A stretch of 64,000 nt of DNA from Primula veris (taxonomy: Eukaryota; Streptophyta; Magnoliopsida; Ericales; Primulaceae), in contig OY821751.1 of NCBI GenBank assembly GCA_963682055.1, forward strand, positions 15,684,080-15,748,079, read 5' to 3'. The position numbers were made by a program, and so were the translations under genes. Position 1 is the stretch's first letter; the number at the start of each line of letters is the position of its first letter. Positions 1-12,854 of this stretch are shown here, one piece after another. A model generated the notes under the pieces. The model was given only the letters and a program-made list of their open reading frames with translations, did not search any database and had not been told where the DNA came from.

Positions 1-398
1 GGCACACTGTTTTGTGGTTAGTTACTTACATGATATTTTGGCCTATATCATTCGGCTACACAGTTTCTCCTAGGTACCGGTTTTGTCCCACACTGGGTTT
101 TTCGGCCCTAAGGTTTTTATGTGTTTAGCACTGCGAATGAACTCGACTCAGATCGACTGCATAAAGACGAAGAATTCAAGACGTCCAAAGGGGGAGTGTT
201 GTAAGATATTATTGGACTATTGAGCTTCTACTTTATGGGCCCAAGTGGGCTTGTAACCCTACCCCTCTATCTATATAAAGAGGGTTAGGGGTCTTCTATT
301 TGATATCCCTACACTTATCAATGAATAAAAGACGACTCTTTTATCTCTCTATACTTGTATCTCCATATCTATATATCTAGCTAATATGTCACACAACA
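1..398 (+). mobile_element. 3' end of a Ty1/Copia LTR retrotransposon (partial)
   Basis: The window opens inside a Copia element closely related to the one at 25898-37068; its first bases align with 36652 onward, including the pyrimidine-rich stretch before the LTR. A polypurine tract (caaagggggag, 186-196) is followed by an LTR at 197-398 that begins TGTTG and ends CAACA, the same inverted ends as the other copy. The target duplication cannot be checked because the 5' end lies outside the window. No coding sequence remains here. Confidence 0.85.
197..398 (+). repeat. 3' LTR of the left-edge Copia element
   Basis: This 202-bp LTR starts tgttgtaagatatt and ends gtcacacaaca. It shares the TATA-like segment (ctatataaagagggt), the aatgaataaa polyadenylation-like segment and the 3' end with the LTRs at 25898 and 36845, but is visibly more diverged from them than they are from each other. 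Confidence 0.85.
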
Positions 399-861
399 GT
401 ATCTATGTTTTTATATTAGATAGAGAGAAAGAGGGAATATAGAGTATAGTAAAGTTGACGTGGAGAGTGGAAGGAAGGGGCGGTGAAGAAAACTTTTTGT
501 ATTCTTACGACCATATGTATATGTATTGATTTTAATTATTAAATTTTAAGCATCATTTAATTACATATTAAAAAACACAAATTTAACATTTACATCAATA
601 TATTAAATTAACAAATTTATTTAATTTTAATTAAAATTAATTATTAATTTAAATCTCATTGATTAGTCATTTTGTAACCTCCACTAATATAGGAACTAAA
701 ATAGTACTAGTTGAAATAGATTTCACGTTTTAATTAATTTTATTTTATGACATCATCAGTTAAAAAAATTAAAAGCATTCTTATATTTAACAATTTTTTT
801 AATATTTATAAAGATAACACATAATTTAACATAACTAATGGAGACAAAAAATACATTGTTA

Positions 862-1690
862 GAGCATCTGCAATAGTTATGTTAAAATTTTATTGTTAAA
901 TATTTACACATGTGCATGTTAAATGTCACATATATATATATATGTTAATCTTAACAATTATACACATTAGTACATTTTTTTAACAACATTATCTATTTCT
1001 TTATAATAAATAATTGATTTCAGATAAAGAAAAATATTATAGTAAATAAATAAGAAAGGAAAAATGTGTTATTTTTTCTTCATTTAGGATTTAATATAGG
1101 AGTTAGTCAACAATTGATATATTAATTTTGTTGTTAAATATAACAACAATGTTAACACATTAACTTTAACAACACTGTTGTGGAAGAAAAACATGTTTAT
1201 TAGTTAACAAATTTATCTAATAATTGACTTAAGAGCATCCACAATAGTTTTGTTAACTTTTTAATATTAAATAGTGACGCATCATCGTTTAAAAAGATGT
1301 TAAATGACACATATGCATATTAAATTTAATAAACACATTAGTTTCACGTTAACAATGTTATCAATTTTTAACTACATAATTTCTCTTTTATTTTATTGGT
1401 CACTATTCTTATGAGAAGAATTTATAGGAGATAAAAATGTTAATTGTGGGCTAAGTTTGTCATGTCAACAGTTACAAACATTAAAAACATTGTTAACTTT
1501 AATAATTTTTTAAACATTTATAAAGATAACATACTTTAACGCAACTAATGAAGATAAAAAAAATGCATTGTTAGCTAAATATTTTAGTTAACAATAGAGA
1601 TAACAACACTATTATACATGCTCTAATAGCACTATTGTGGATGCTCTTAGTTAACAATAGAGATAACAACACTATTGTAGATGATTTAAT
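862..1690. mobile_element. Cluster of MITE-like elements with GAGCATC..GATGCTC ends
   Basis: An 18-bp perfect terminal inverted repeat is visible: aagagcatccacaatagt at 1231-1248 and actattgtggatgctctt at 1631-1648, bounding about 418 bp without coding capacity. A second left end (agagcatctgcaatag, near 862) and further right ends (near 1600-1624 and 1665-1690) carry the same motif. A block starting gttaacaatagagataac is present twice (about 1588 and 1650). This is best read as several insertions or terminal duplications of one MITE family. The superfamily is uncertain; a TA target duplication is possible. Confidence 0.65.
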
Positions 1691-2543
1691 GCCCTTGTTT
1701 ATATATCTTGGATTTTACAGTAACTATTTAAAATAATATTATTTTTTTCTGAAATCCGGACTTGAATCAGTGTAAAAAATCATCAATTTCGATAAATTAA
1801 TAAAATAATAAATTTTTGAAAGATTCTTATATAAACATTTGGTCACAACAAAATTATAAATTAATAATTATTCAAAATAACAAAAATTAGTAGAACTATT
1901 TAGTGAAATATGGTTCTATTGTCGTTTTATTTTTCTTAAAATTTAAATGTAGTTAAAGCTTATCGAACTGTTCTAGTGTTGTGTTTCGGATTGCACCAAA
2001 AAATTACGAAGTTATATACGCGACTAAACAATAAGTTGTACTATTTTATTACAATAAGTTGTACTATTTTATTCAATGATACTCAATGTACATGTAATTG
2101 ATCAAATGTATTTAATATACCTAATGCCTATTCTTAGTTGATACACTGTTTAAAATATAACAAAATTTATATATTATTGATTGAAGTAGTGTATTTGTCT
2201 TTACTAACGAGTTTAACAACTATTTTTAGTAATTTACAATGAGTTAATTTAAGTTACGAACGAGTATATATATTGAATCGATAAAAACTTCTTTAAAATA
2301 ATAATTATTAATTTATCGGGTTAATTAATAACTCTCTAAATTAATAAATATTCATGGGCCTAACATTATTAATTTATAGAGGTTTTAATGTATTTGGAAT
2401 CTTTTTTTTTTTTTTTTTTATTTATCTTATTGGTATTTAGGTATGTATCACGGACACCACACGAAAACGATAAAATGGTAAATTTTTAAAATTAAGTACA
2501 AGACACAACTACAAATAAAATTAAATAATAATAAATATAATAT

Positions 2544-2966
2544 GGCCTTGTTTGGTACGATGGGATTAGAGTGGGATTATGATAATATGTATTAGAAATA
2601 CTGTCGGGCCCATAAATACCGCGTTTGGTACGAAAAGTGAAGGCGGTACTATTAGTAACATAGGATTAGAAATGATGAGAAATTTGAGTATTTGGAGTAA
2701 CAGAGGGTGTGGTATTGAGAAATTGTGGTATTTGGAGTAAAGGGGGTGTGGTATATATATATTAAAATCATATGTATATGTATTTTGTAAGTTTATTTAT
2801 TATAGATATAAATGTAAATTTGTTAAATAATTCAATCCTAATAAAAAGCAAATGAACACTTGATTGATATTTCATGTATTTACTATTAATACCACATTCA
2901 TTATCCCGCCATAATCCGAACGTATTGGTAGTTCCATTACTACTAATATCGCAACCAAACATTTAT
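2544..2966. mobile_element. Probable MITE with GGCCTTGTTTGG end
   Basis: The left end ggccttgtttggtacg and the imperfect inverse right end cgcaaccaaacattta bound about 420 bp without coding potential; GGCCTTGTTTGG ends are common in plant hAT and Harbinger MITEs. A direct repeat of about 38 bp (tttggagtaa...gggtgtggtat) lies at 2679-2752. The right end is eroded and no target duplication is clear. Confidence 0.45.
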
Positions 2967-3599
2967 ATGTATGAGTTATTATACATTTTGTTTATAATTA
3001 GAAAAATTACAAATGTTTTAATTGCAATTTACAAATCTCAATAATAATCACCTGATTTATCGAGATATTTGCTAGTTTTTGAGATTAAAGTGTAAAATTT
3101 GAAATATGGAAATGTTTTAGCAGTGTAAATTACGTTTCTCGTGTAGTCTAAGTGTGCACAACGTTTTAAAAAGTGTTCAAGATGTGTCCGTGAAAGTGTT
3201 TGTGTTGTCCACATGTCAATACGTCAATTACACGTGAGTTGAAGAGTCTGACACGTAAAATATAGTGTCGGACGGGTGTTTATGGGTCCGTCCCATAATA
3301 AGTCGTCTTTTCTGAAGTGTTTGTATATTATAGGTATTTAGTGATATCTTCGATTTAAATAAGCGGTAATTACCCATTAGTCACACTTTTGATATTTTAT
3401 CCGCAAAATGTCACATCTCACTGTTTTCATCCCCAATAAGTCACATTTTTTTAAAATTCAACCAAATTACAAAATTGCAATTATTCTAACCTGGAAATTA
3501 TAATTTCTCTCTCTCTCCAAATCTTAAAAAAAAACATATAAAAAAATTTACAATTTTTTTTAAAATAACAAAAAAAAAAGAAAATAAGGAAAAATGCAT

Positions 3600-3862
3600 A
3601 AAAATAAAAATAAACTTACTTTTTTTTAAAAAAAAAACAGCTTCTTTAACGAAAAAAAAGTTTTTTCATAAAAAAATAGCTTTTTTCACAAAAAGAAAAG
3701 TTTTTTCACAAAAAAAAAAGTTTTTTAAAAAAAAAATAGTTTTTTCACCAAAAATAGCTTATTTCACAAAAAAATAGTTTATTTCACAAAAAAATAGTTT
3801 CTTTCACACAAAAATATAGTTTTTTTCACAAAAAAAAATAGTTTTTTCACAAAATATGTTGA
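3600..3862. repeat. Low-complexity repeat of gttttttcac(a)n units
   Basis: About ten imperfect units of the form (t)agttttttcacaaaaaaa, each about 20-25 bp, alternate T-runs and A-runs. There is no coding potential. A broader A-rich region starts near 3480. Confidence 0.7.
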
Positions 3863-4019
3863 AAAAATCCAAAGAAAATCAAAATTTTAAAAATGCATAC
3901 GAGTCAATAAAAAATGCATCTTGGTCATCAAAAGTGCATAAAAAATTTATAAAAGATGCATAAAAGATACATAGAGAGAGAGGGATCAGATAGATGAAAA
4001 TGGAGGCAGCTAATGAAAG

Positions 4020-4171
4020 TAAGTAGGGTTACAAAGAAAGTTGATATAGGTCCAAAACCACATAGTTTTAGTTTTAAAAAATATTTACATAAATTTTATG
4101 CTAGTGGGGTTTGAGCCTGAATCCTCCCAACTTATGGGCCATGCTCGTACCAAAATGAGCTATGCAACCAA
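4020..4171 (-). mobile_element. Candidate tRNA-derived SINE
   Basis: Read on the minus strand, the segment from 4170 to about 4097 looks like a tRNA. A box A-like TAGCTCATTTTGG lies at 4151-4163 and a box B-like GGCTCAAACCC at 4107-4117, with a possible anticodon arm (CCC-ATAAGTT-GGG) between them. The stems are poorly paired and the sequence runs on into an unrelated AT-rich body toward 4020, so a SINE or tRNA-derived repeat is more likely than a functional tRNA gene. Confidence 0.4.
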
Positions 4172-4199
4172 TTTTGAAGTATTAGATAAGATAAAATAT

Positions 4200-4375
4200 A
4201 ATTCATTTTTTTGGTTCGGTTCGTTTCGGTTTCTCAAAACCTGAACCAGAACCAAACCGAATTGAATCACCCGGTTCCGGTTCAGTCCGGTTCCACTATT
4301 TTTCAATTTAAAAACCGAACCGACCGGTCTGGTTTCGGTTCGATTCGATTTCCCGGTTTATTTGCCCACCTCTAG
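4200..4375. repeat. GGTTCGGTT-rich dispersed repeat
   Basis: Many copies of ggttcggttt occur on both strands (aaaccgaacc, ccggttccggtt), giving a self-complementary segment typical of a repeat widespread in plant genomes. A weaker relative lies near 38575-38720. Confidence 0.5.
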
Positions 4376-5188
4376 TCCCTATGTGATTTTATTATTGTGA
4401 TTGTTTTTAATTTATTTATTTTTGTATTTTTGATTTACTAGTTTCATTTTATTTTTCCAGATTCTTGTGTAGGTTTTTTTTTTTTTGTCGGTGAATTTAT
4501 TTCATTTACTTGACACAAAATATTTAAAAAAGTAACAACTTTGATCCAGTAAAAAATATTTTGGTACTACTGGTTATGATTTGAACAGTTCTAAGTTAAG
4601 TTGGCAAGCGGAAGCGGGAACTTAGAAACGGAAGAAGGAAGCACAATTGAAAAGTGACAAAAAGTGATTAAATTACTAAAATTTATGGTATAATTTTAGA
4701 CCATTTTCTGTAACAATCTTCCAATAATCACAGTTCATGAAATGAGGATACGTGGAACAAACAACTCTGTAATTGAGCATTACTATCTTTTTTTAGTACG
4801 ATATGAACATATTGAACAAGCCGTGTTAATAATCAAGTAAATAATTTGAAGAAAACAACAGTAGAGCCAGATAGATCGAGCGTCGTGTCATCTCCACATA
4901 TTGAGATTTGATGAAAATAGGCATTTTCTAAATTAGCAATTCCCAAATTAGCATTTTCCAGCTTTCTCGACCGAAGGTGCACCACTGTTTGAGGAGATTT
5001 TTCTCTCCAAACCACAACTATTATAAGCAAATGATCCTCTTGACTACATACTTCCCTTGTATTGGTTCTTCGTTCCGAAAATTAGAATCCCTTTCCTTTT
5101 GGTGAAACTCTTTTTCGCTTTCCGTTTTATGGAAGGAAAGAGTCTCATGTTGGCCTTTTAAAGAGTGAGATACGATCCGATTGGCAAG

Positions 5189-8100
5189 ATGCTGCAGAGG
5201 GCTGCAAGCAACGCGTATTCGTGGTGGTGGGCAGGTCACATCAGGACTAAGCAAACCAAATGGCTCGAACAAAGCCTTCAAGGTTTTACATGTTTTCTTG
5301 CTCTCCATTTTCTATTAATTTTACAGAATTTTAACAACTACATGGTACTAAATTTTATTGTGGCTGTTGAACCCGCCAATTTATTTTTCAAGGACATGTT
5401 TGTTTAGCATGTATTACCACGGTAAATAAGAGAAGTACATTAGATTGGTACAATTTGAAGAACTAAGACGGATTATTTACCTATGTTGGTTCCTTTTACA
5501 ATTTGAACCCGATTATCTACCTATGTTGGTAAAAAGCCGTCTGGGATAGTGACACAATGATTGTATGATATCTTTCAACTGACAACATGTAGGTGAGCAT
5601 AGATATGATCCAAATAACAAAGAACCAACAAAAGACTTTTGTTTGCAAATGCAGGTCCCGTTCTAACTTCTCCAGGACTAATAGAAATTATCAAATATTA
5701 GATGGTGCAGAAGAACATTACTCAAAATTTGAAACTATCTATGAGTAGAATTTTTCAAATATAATTGGAACACACAATGTTAAGAAACCTAATTTTAGCT
5801 AGTTAGGAGAGGAATAACCGGTCTCTCCATTATTCTAAAGTCCACGTTATCATTTTGAGCAAAAAATAAAGGAACATCAATCGATCATGTTATACTTAAT
5901 GATCACAATAATTCCAGATGTCGAAGAAAACGTGCAGAATATGCTAAAGATCATCGAGCAGGAAGGCGACTCCTTCGCAAAAAGGGCAGAAATGTACTAC
6001 AAAAAGAGACCAGAGCTAATAACCTTAGTCGAAGAGAATTACCGTGCTTACCGAGCCTTAGCAGATCGGTTCGACCACTTATCCACTGAATTGCAAAACG
6101 CTAACACCACCATCGCTTCTGTTTTTCCTGAACGTGCTGAGATGGCAATAGATGACGATGATGATGAAAATGCCCCACCAAAAACTTTTGACAGTTTCTC
6201 ACAATGCTCAAACGATACTGCCCCAAAACCTCCTGAATATCCACCTATTAAGGACATTAAAGGGTTATTAAAATCAGCCACAAAAGAACTACACAAAGGG
6301 AACTATCAGGATGTGGATAAAACAATTTCCAAATCAGGTTTAACCAAAACCGAGGCATTTGAAGAGATTAATAAGCTTCAAAAAGAGATTTTGGCTCTTC
6401 AAACCGTTAAGGAGTTTGTGAAAAGCTCTTATGAACATGGTATTGCAAAGTATGGGGAAATTGAGAACCGTGTAATGGAACTTCAAGAAAGGGTTTTTAC
6501 CCTACAAGATGAGTTCTCTGTTGAACAGGTATGAATTACTAAAAATTGACAATTTCCAACAATCTGCATGACCTATTTGTAATTTGGTCAATGAAAGTTT
6601 GGTTTTTGCAATCCTGAAAATAATTTATTTATTTCGAATGGAAAAGGTAAGATTGTTCCAATAGTTGAACGTACTTTTATCAAACAGTTACATGTATTAA
6701 GATCTAAAAAGAGAGTTAAATACGTATACAAACACTAATAATAACCAAAAGTAATTTATAATAAAAATAATTTGATTTGAAATCTTGTATTGAACAGGTC
6801 ATTGAAGATGATGAAGCTCGTACACTAATGGTCGAAGCTGCTTTGCAATCTTGCGATGAGGCTTTATCTCATTTACAGGACAAACAAAGAAAATCGACTG
6901 ACGAGGCGAGAGAAGAGTTCAGGAAAGTCGAAAACGCTCGAGAAAAGCTAAAAGTGCTCAGAGAGAAGTTTCTTCCGAATGAGGAAAAAGATGAATCGAC
7001 AGTAAGTCGTCAGAGGTTGACAACTGAAGAGAGCCAAAAAGAGTTTGAAGAATTACGAGAGAAGATTAAAGTGCATTTTAACGAGAACTCGGAAGAATCT
7101 CTTACTGTTATCGAAATGGTTGAAAAAATAGATGAGCTTGTGAATAAGGTTATTAACCTAGAAACAGCAGTTTCTTCTCAAACTGGTCTTATCGATAGGC
7201 TCAAAACCGATTCTAAGGATCTTCAATCACAGGTCAAAACTTTAGAGGATGATAAAGCGACACTTCTTGATGGAAATATTAACTTGAGCAATAAATTGAG
7301 TTCCCTTGAAGAAGAGGTGAATAGGCTACAAGATCTTAACCAGAAATTCGAAAACGAAAATAATCATTTACGAGCTTGTTTCACCGAAGCTCGTTGTAGC
7401 CTTGATCATTTATCTGAAAAGTTGCATAGCGTTAAACCTGATGAAGATCTTGAATCGATGGAGCTGCTACATGAGGAGGACTGTTCGTCTTATGGGGTGA
7501 AAACACCGGATATGTCTGAGAAACATTTTGATATCCGACTAATTGGGAAACAAGAGGATACCAAATCATTGGACAAACTGGATAATGAAATGAGGACTAG
7601 GCAATATGGGTCGGTAGATAGTGACGGGATTTTGTTCACCGAATACACTTCGTTAATCCGCAATTTCAAGGATGCTAAGAAGAAAATCAGCGATCTAGAG
7701 AGGAAAAACCAAGAGATTTTATTCGAGAAAACAGCTGAGATAACAGAACTGAGAGGTACTATTGCTAAACGAGACAAAACTATTCGATGCCTAATTGAGA
7801 AACTGAAACTTTTTCAAGAAAATTTTGACGAAAATGATGATTTGCAAGAAGAAAACAGAGAAAACGATCTCAAGATGATTGTGATGGACAATCCCCAATA
7901 CCTACCACCTTTGGGAGACAAGCTTCGAATGAAAATAGACTCGTTAGTAGACGATAACCTAAATTTCTGGTTCAAATTCAGCACTTCGTTCCATCAAATA
8001 CAAAAATTCAAAATGGCATTCGATGATTTACAAGGCGAAATTGTGAGTGTTAAGGAGAAAGAAAAAGGTAGCTGTGTAAGTGACATAAAATCTGATCTTA

Positions 8101-8582
8101 GGCCTATATATAAACATCTAAGGGAGATAGAAACAGAGATAACAATATGGGTGAAGCATAGTTCGTTGCTGAAAGATGAATTACAGGACCGATACTCTAT
8201 ACTATGCAACATCGAAGAGGAGATAACAAAAAATGAGAAAAAGTTGAGTACAAATGAAGCTGCCAAGTTCGAAGGTGAGGTTTCGAACATGAAACAAGAG
8301 TGCTATAAAGTTAGAAACGAATTACATGCGGGTTTAGAGCATGTGAGTAATCTAAAACAAGATATTGAGAAGACTTTTACAAGATTGGACGAGGATTTCG
8401 AAGCTATTGGACAGAATAATAAAAACAATAATAACCAGGCAAAGTTTAACGACTCGATAAGAAGGTCCCGAGTTCCATTGAGGACATTCATCTTTGGGGC
8501 TAAACCAAAGAAGAAATTGTCACTCTTCTCTATCATTAATAATCGAAGGAAGCACGATTACAGAGGCGTCTTTGGATTGTGA
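5189..8582 (+). CDS. NET2: NETWORKED 2-type actin-binding protein (3 exons)
   Basis: Exons are 5189-5282, 5918-6528 and 6798-8582 (GT-AG introns 5283-5917 and 6529-6797; phases 1 and 0), giving 829 residues. The start is the ATG at 5189, since NET2 proteins begin MLQRAASNAYSWWW; the upstream in-frame ATG at 5165 would add eight residues. Residues 1 to about 95 form the NAB (KIP1-like) actin-binding domain: SWWWAGHIRTKQTKWLE is at 11-27, and exon 2 continues with SFAKRAEMYYKKRPEL. An acidic linker follows (DDDDDENA), then long heptad-rich coiled coils through exons 2 and 3, and a basic C-terminus (VPLRTFIFGAKPKKK) like that of other NET2 proteins. Known family members bind actin filaments at membranes and NET2 members are mainly pollen-expressed; that role here is inferred. 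The frame is open across all exons, so the gene looks intact. Confidence 0.9.
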
Positions 8583-9045
8583 GGTTAAGATTTAACAAAG
8601 AATTGGAAATTTTAATACAACCCTACAAAAAAAGGAGGTTTCCATATCCAAAAAATTGTGGAAGGAATTTAAAAAAGAGGTAACATGCGTCAAACCTGCT
8701 TCTATAAATTCAGTGTTAAAGATTCAAACCAGGTTGGTTTTTAAGTATTTTCATGGTGTTATTAGGGGTGTTGTCTAGGTGTGTAAAAAGGTGTTTTACT
8801 TTGTTTTGTGAAGGAGTTGTACCAAGTTTGAGCATATCATTCGTTTAATTAAAGTGATTTTAACTGAATGTCTGTGGACAGTGTCTTTCCGTCCAAATTG
8901 CTGTCTGTAATGTTTAATTGAGCTTTCTAGATATTGTCGACTCTTTCTCCTGTACAAAATCTTTGTCAAACTACTATTTATATGGCCTTCATTGTACATA
9001 TTGTTCTTTTTCCTGCTAAGCCCGACTACTTTATTAACTTGACAA
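8583..9045. other. 3' flank of the NET2-like gene
   Basis: AT-rich sequence, presumably holding the 3' UTR and polyadenylation signals, up to the left LTR at 9046. I see no other gene or repeat in it. Confidence 0.5.
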
Positions 9046-9945
9046 AGTTAGAACGCTATACTAAAACATATGATTTATTGTTCTTTTAGTATTTATTTAT
9101 TAACAATTAATGATTTATATATAATAGTTTTGAGTAATATTATACATATTATTTATATATACGTGTATTTATTTTGTATACTAACTAATTTGGTGTATAG
9201 AGTACGACTTACACACGAAAGATCAAATCACTAGTTTTAACATAATATATTTTATGGTTCACAACTTTAGATAGTGTATAACTATCGGTAGAGTTATAAC
9301 ACATAGTTTTAATAGGTCTGTCTTGATAACAGGAAACTGTTGAGTTCCGACTCTTTGTGCTAGTATACTTCGAATATATTGAAGAGCACAAGTTGGTATT
9401 ATTTTATTATAGTGGCCGGAATAACATAATTATACCTAAAAAATTATTATTATTACTCTACTCTTAATCACTAGATTATTTTCGATACACATATTTATAA
9501 TGTATACTGCTTTGATTTGCAATGTGTGAGATTTGTTGTGGTCAACAAACCCGTACGTTGGGCAGTAACATTATTTATATGGTGTGTGTTTATAATCGAC
9601 GGAATTCACGCTCTTTAATAAGTATTGATGATATCCTCCGAGAAGATTATAAGTTTTGTTTGTGTCAAATTTTGCAAGTGTATTTTATATCCGACATAAC
9701 AAATAAGTTAAGTGGTAAGATCGAGAAAATAATAAACCGAGTAAAATAATTGTGAGTAATTTATTTACTTGGTAGATATCTGTAATTTTAACATGAGAAG
9801 AAAATTAATTATTTAATAATGTGCTCTCAAATATTATTTTGACAAGAATTAGAAGCAATTGTATTGTCTAGTGAAAATGAATATAATTTACTGATACAAT
9901 ATCTTAAAATTGATAAATTATTAATTAGATAATATTATTCATGAC
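9046..9945 (+). repeat. 5' LTR (3'-truncated) of the decayed Copia element
   Basis: Colinear with 12855-13750; similarity stops near 9945 where the right copy continues for another 190 bp. Shared landmarks are tacgacttacacac, gttgagttccgactctttg and gtgagatttgttgtggtca. Short open frames near 9522 and 13333 are LTR sequence, not genes. Confidence 0.75.
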
Positions 9946-10969
9946 TAATGTATTGCGACATCAGCATCAATTTATGTTATATTTTTATGACATCACGATT
10001 AATCTAAAATGTATGTTTAAGATTCAAGATTGTGATAATAGAGAAAATAACATCTGAAATTTCTTAAACACAATAATGACAAACAAACACAGCTTAAGAA
10101 TCATGTTCTTGAACTAAGGATTCTTAAAGGTGAAATCAATGGCGAAAGCCAAGTTGATAGTTAAGGCACCAAAAGGTCTTATCAAAAGTCAAGTGTTGCT
10201 TAGGTTAATGGAAATGTTTATGTTTCTAAATAGAAAAGGAAAAAGTCACATGAACCGTTAGCAAGTTATTTAAATTAATATTGTCCAATAAATTCAACTT
10301 AAGATTAAGCTATAAGTTATGTCTATTTCACTTGTTGCTGAAAAATGTTTAGTGATTGTATCTACCGTAAGCTGGTGTGTAGATATTGGAATCACTAATC
10401 ATGGTTGCAATTTATTGCAAATGTTTCAGTAAAGCAGACAGTTTAGTGATAGCAAGATTTATATTTTTTGGAGATTTCACAAGGTGCAAGTAGTTGCAGT
10501 AGGAGATATTAGAATTGATTAGCGGTAATCATATATTGATAATATTAGACATTCTATACAAACCCTCCATTAGAAATAACTTTGGTTCGGTTTCTAAGAT
10601 ATTGGATAAATATATTTTGTTTATTTTAATGACTCTTCGGTTATTTGATAAAATAAACAGTTTATCAGATATGGTATATAAGTGAATGGTCTTGACATTA
10701 TTAGTAAATTCTAATTCTACATCGTAACTTAATTAATTGAATTTTATTATTAACATACTATGTAAAAGAAAGAAACCTTTAAAGTTGAACTATACATTAC
10801 TTTGGCGCTTATACTTAGGTTATTTTAATCTAAAAAGGATTTCAAGATTGGTTTAAGATGGTTCATTTGGATTGTTGAAAGTGGAGGCACTACTAGTTTT
10901 TTTTTTAATCATGTTTAGATGGTAAAATGACCAAGTGGTCTTTCACGACCAAAATTTATATGAGTTAAA

Positions 10970-12080
10970 AGAAGTGTAAGGATTGGTTCATTCTGATTTA
11001 TGTAATCCTAGGAGATCCATGATACATGAGTTTTTGAATAGACGGTCATATTTATTTATGATTATTCAAAGTAAATATACATTTATTTGATGCGTCATAC
11101 GTTTAAGTGCTTTGAAGTATTCAATGCATTTAAGACGAAGTCAGATAAGCATATTGGAAATGTATATCGACACTTCGATATGATCAAGGTGGCGAGTAAC
11201 TCTTTGGATAGCTAGTGGACTACTTATCAGATGTAGGGATTATGTCCCAGTTGACTACGCTTAATACATAATCATAGAACGTTGTAGCAAATTGAAGGTA
11301 AAAGACTTATAGGAATGCTTAGCTTGATAATGGATTATTCAGTTAATTTTATTCGTTTTTTCAGCTATGTAGTAGAAACATAGAGTAAATCTTCCACTCG
11401 GTTTCATCTTAGCTAATACCTAGTACTTTCATAGAACTTTATATTTGGCACAAGCATAGTATTAGGAAGTTCTGCTATGTGGGAGTCCAACACACATGTT
11501 GAAGGGAAAAGAAAAAGAAGTTTGAATCGAGTATTGATGTTTGTTTCTTGTAGGTTATCCAAAAGAAATGAAAAATGGTTTCTTATTGTCCTAAAAGTCA
11601 TTGTTAGCACACATGACTGATTCTTAGAAAATGATTAGATATTACCAGGGATCCAAGATATAGTTAGCTTAATAGTAGTTAAGAGAAGATAGAGAGACAT
11701 TTTATATTTATTATATACCTATAGTTCAAAATGAAACGTCGCATGATGGACTCACAGATACGCTTTCTCAGTGGGAGAAATCGAGTGATTCATACAGAGG
11801 ATGTTGGTGTATAACACCAGTTCAAAAGTTCCTAATGTTTAGTACTTATAGGGAGGTCTATCGTAGTGGAAGGGTCATGAAACGAGCTAGACGTTTCTTA
11901 TAAATTGGAAACTGAGCCCAGTAACTACAATGAATCTTAAGGAGATCAAGATGCAAGGTATTGACAAATAGCTGTGAAATCTGATCAAGACGGTTTTCTT
12001 TATTGGAAGTCTCGAGTAGTACTTTTATAGTACAAGCATATGTTTTCCAAGCAAATGGCCAATAGCACAGGTTGTGCAAG
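10970..12080 (+). pseudogene. Copia pol remnant (integrase to RT linker)
   Basis: Translated pieces resemble Copia integrase (GLVHSDLCGPM-like near 10990, followed by a region around tgcgtcata...gcatttaagacgaagt at 11090-11135) and the SGRV..RP-type linker upstream of reverse transcriptase (11855-11890). Stops occur every few dozen codons. Not functional. Confidence 0.55.
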
Positions 12081-12854
12081 CTTAAAAAGTCTTTACACTT
12101 AAGTAGATATCTATGTCTTAGTTTATCCGTTTTTTATCATGCTATAAAGTCTTATGACTTTTATCAATGGTCGGATAAGTAGTATAAGTATTGGAAGCGT
12201 AATGGGTACGTTTTGATATTTTTGTTACTATGTGTAGATTAACTTAGTCATCGGTTGTGATGAGTTATTGTTATTTACAGTAAATATATGCTTCTCCATA
12301 TATTTAGATATGAAAGTATTTGAGAAAAGTCAGCCACATCTTACATCTATTGATGTTGCGTTTCTCACAAATCAAGCTATATCGGTTCTAATTCTTGTCG
12401 AATTTAGCATACTAGTTTCCAAGAAAAAATTACTCCTTTCGGATTTGGAATGTTGTATAGATGATTCCATATGTGTTGGCAATTGGAAGTTTTATGTATG
12501 TTATGAAATTCGTTAGATATTATATTTATTTTTTCTTTGAAATTGTCCGTAGATATAAATCTAACTCATGACAAGATTGTTTAAATATGATAAAATATTT
12601 AATAAAATATCTTAAATGATTAAGTATTAAATATAGTTTACCAATAAGTTAGTATTAATCATTTTGATTAGTAGACTTGAATTTTCAGTCGAGTAATATT
12701 TTTGCAAAATCAACATAGAGTTAAAAGTGAACATGATTACATCCTAACTTTCTAGTAGACCCTTTACTTATATTTTTTCGATAAATGTCTTTGATAAATA
12801 GAGGGGATGCGAGTTTGATGTTGAGAATCATGACTTTAAGTATAAGTGGAACAT

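Larger units (their letters stand above)
399..5188. other. Gene-free AT-rich stretch with dispersed repeats
   Basis: I see no convincing coding exon here. The stretch holds MITE-like inverted repeats (862-1690 and 2544-2966), A/T-rich simple repeats (3480-3862), a tRNA-derived SINE candidate (4020-4171) and a GGTTCGGTT-rich repeat (4200-4375), all listed separately. The last 150 bp presumably contain the 5' UTR of the NET2-like gene; a weak TATA-like sequence (ttataag) lies near 5020. Confidence 0.6.

Noticed and set aside
4097..4170. Functional tRNA gene
   Set aside because: The stems pair poorly, the acceptor stem is absent and the sequence continues as a repeat body.
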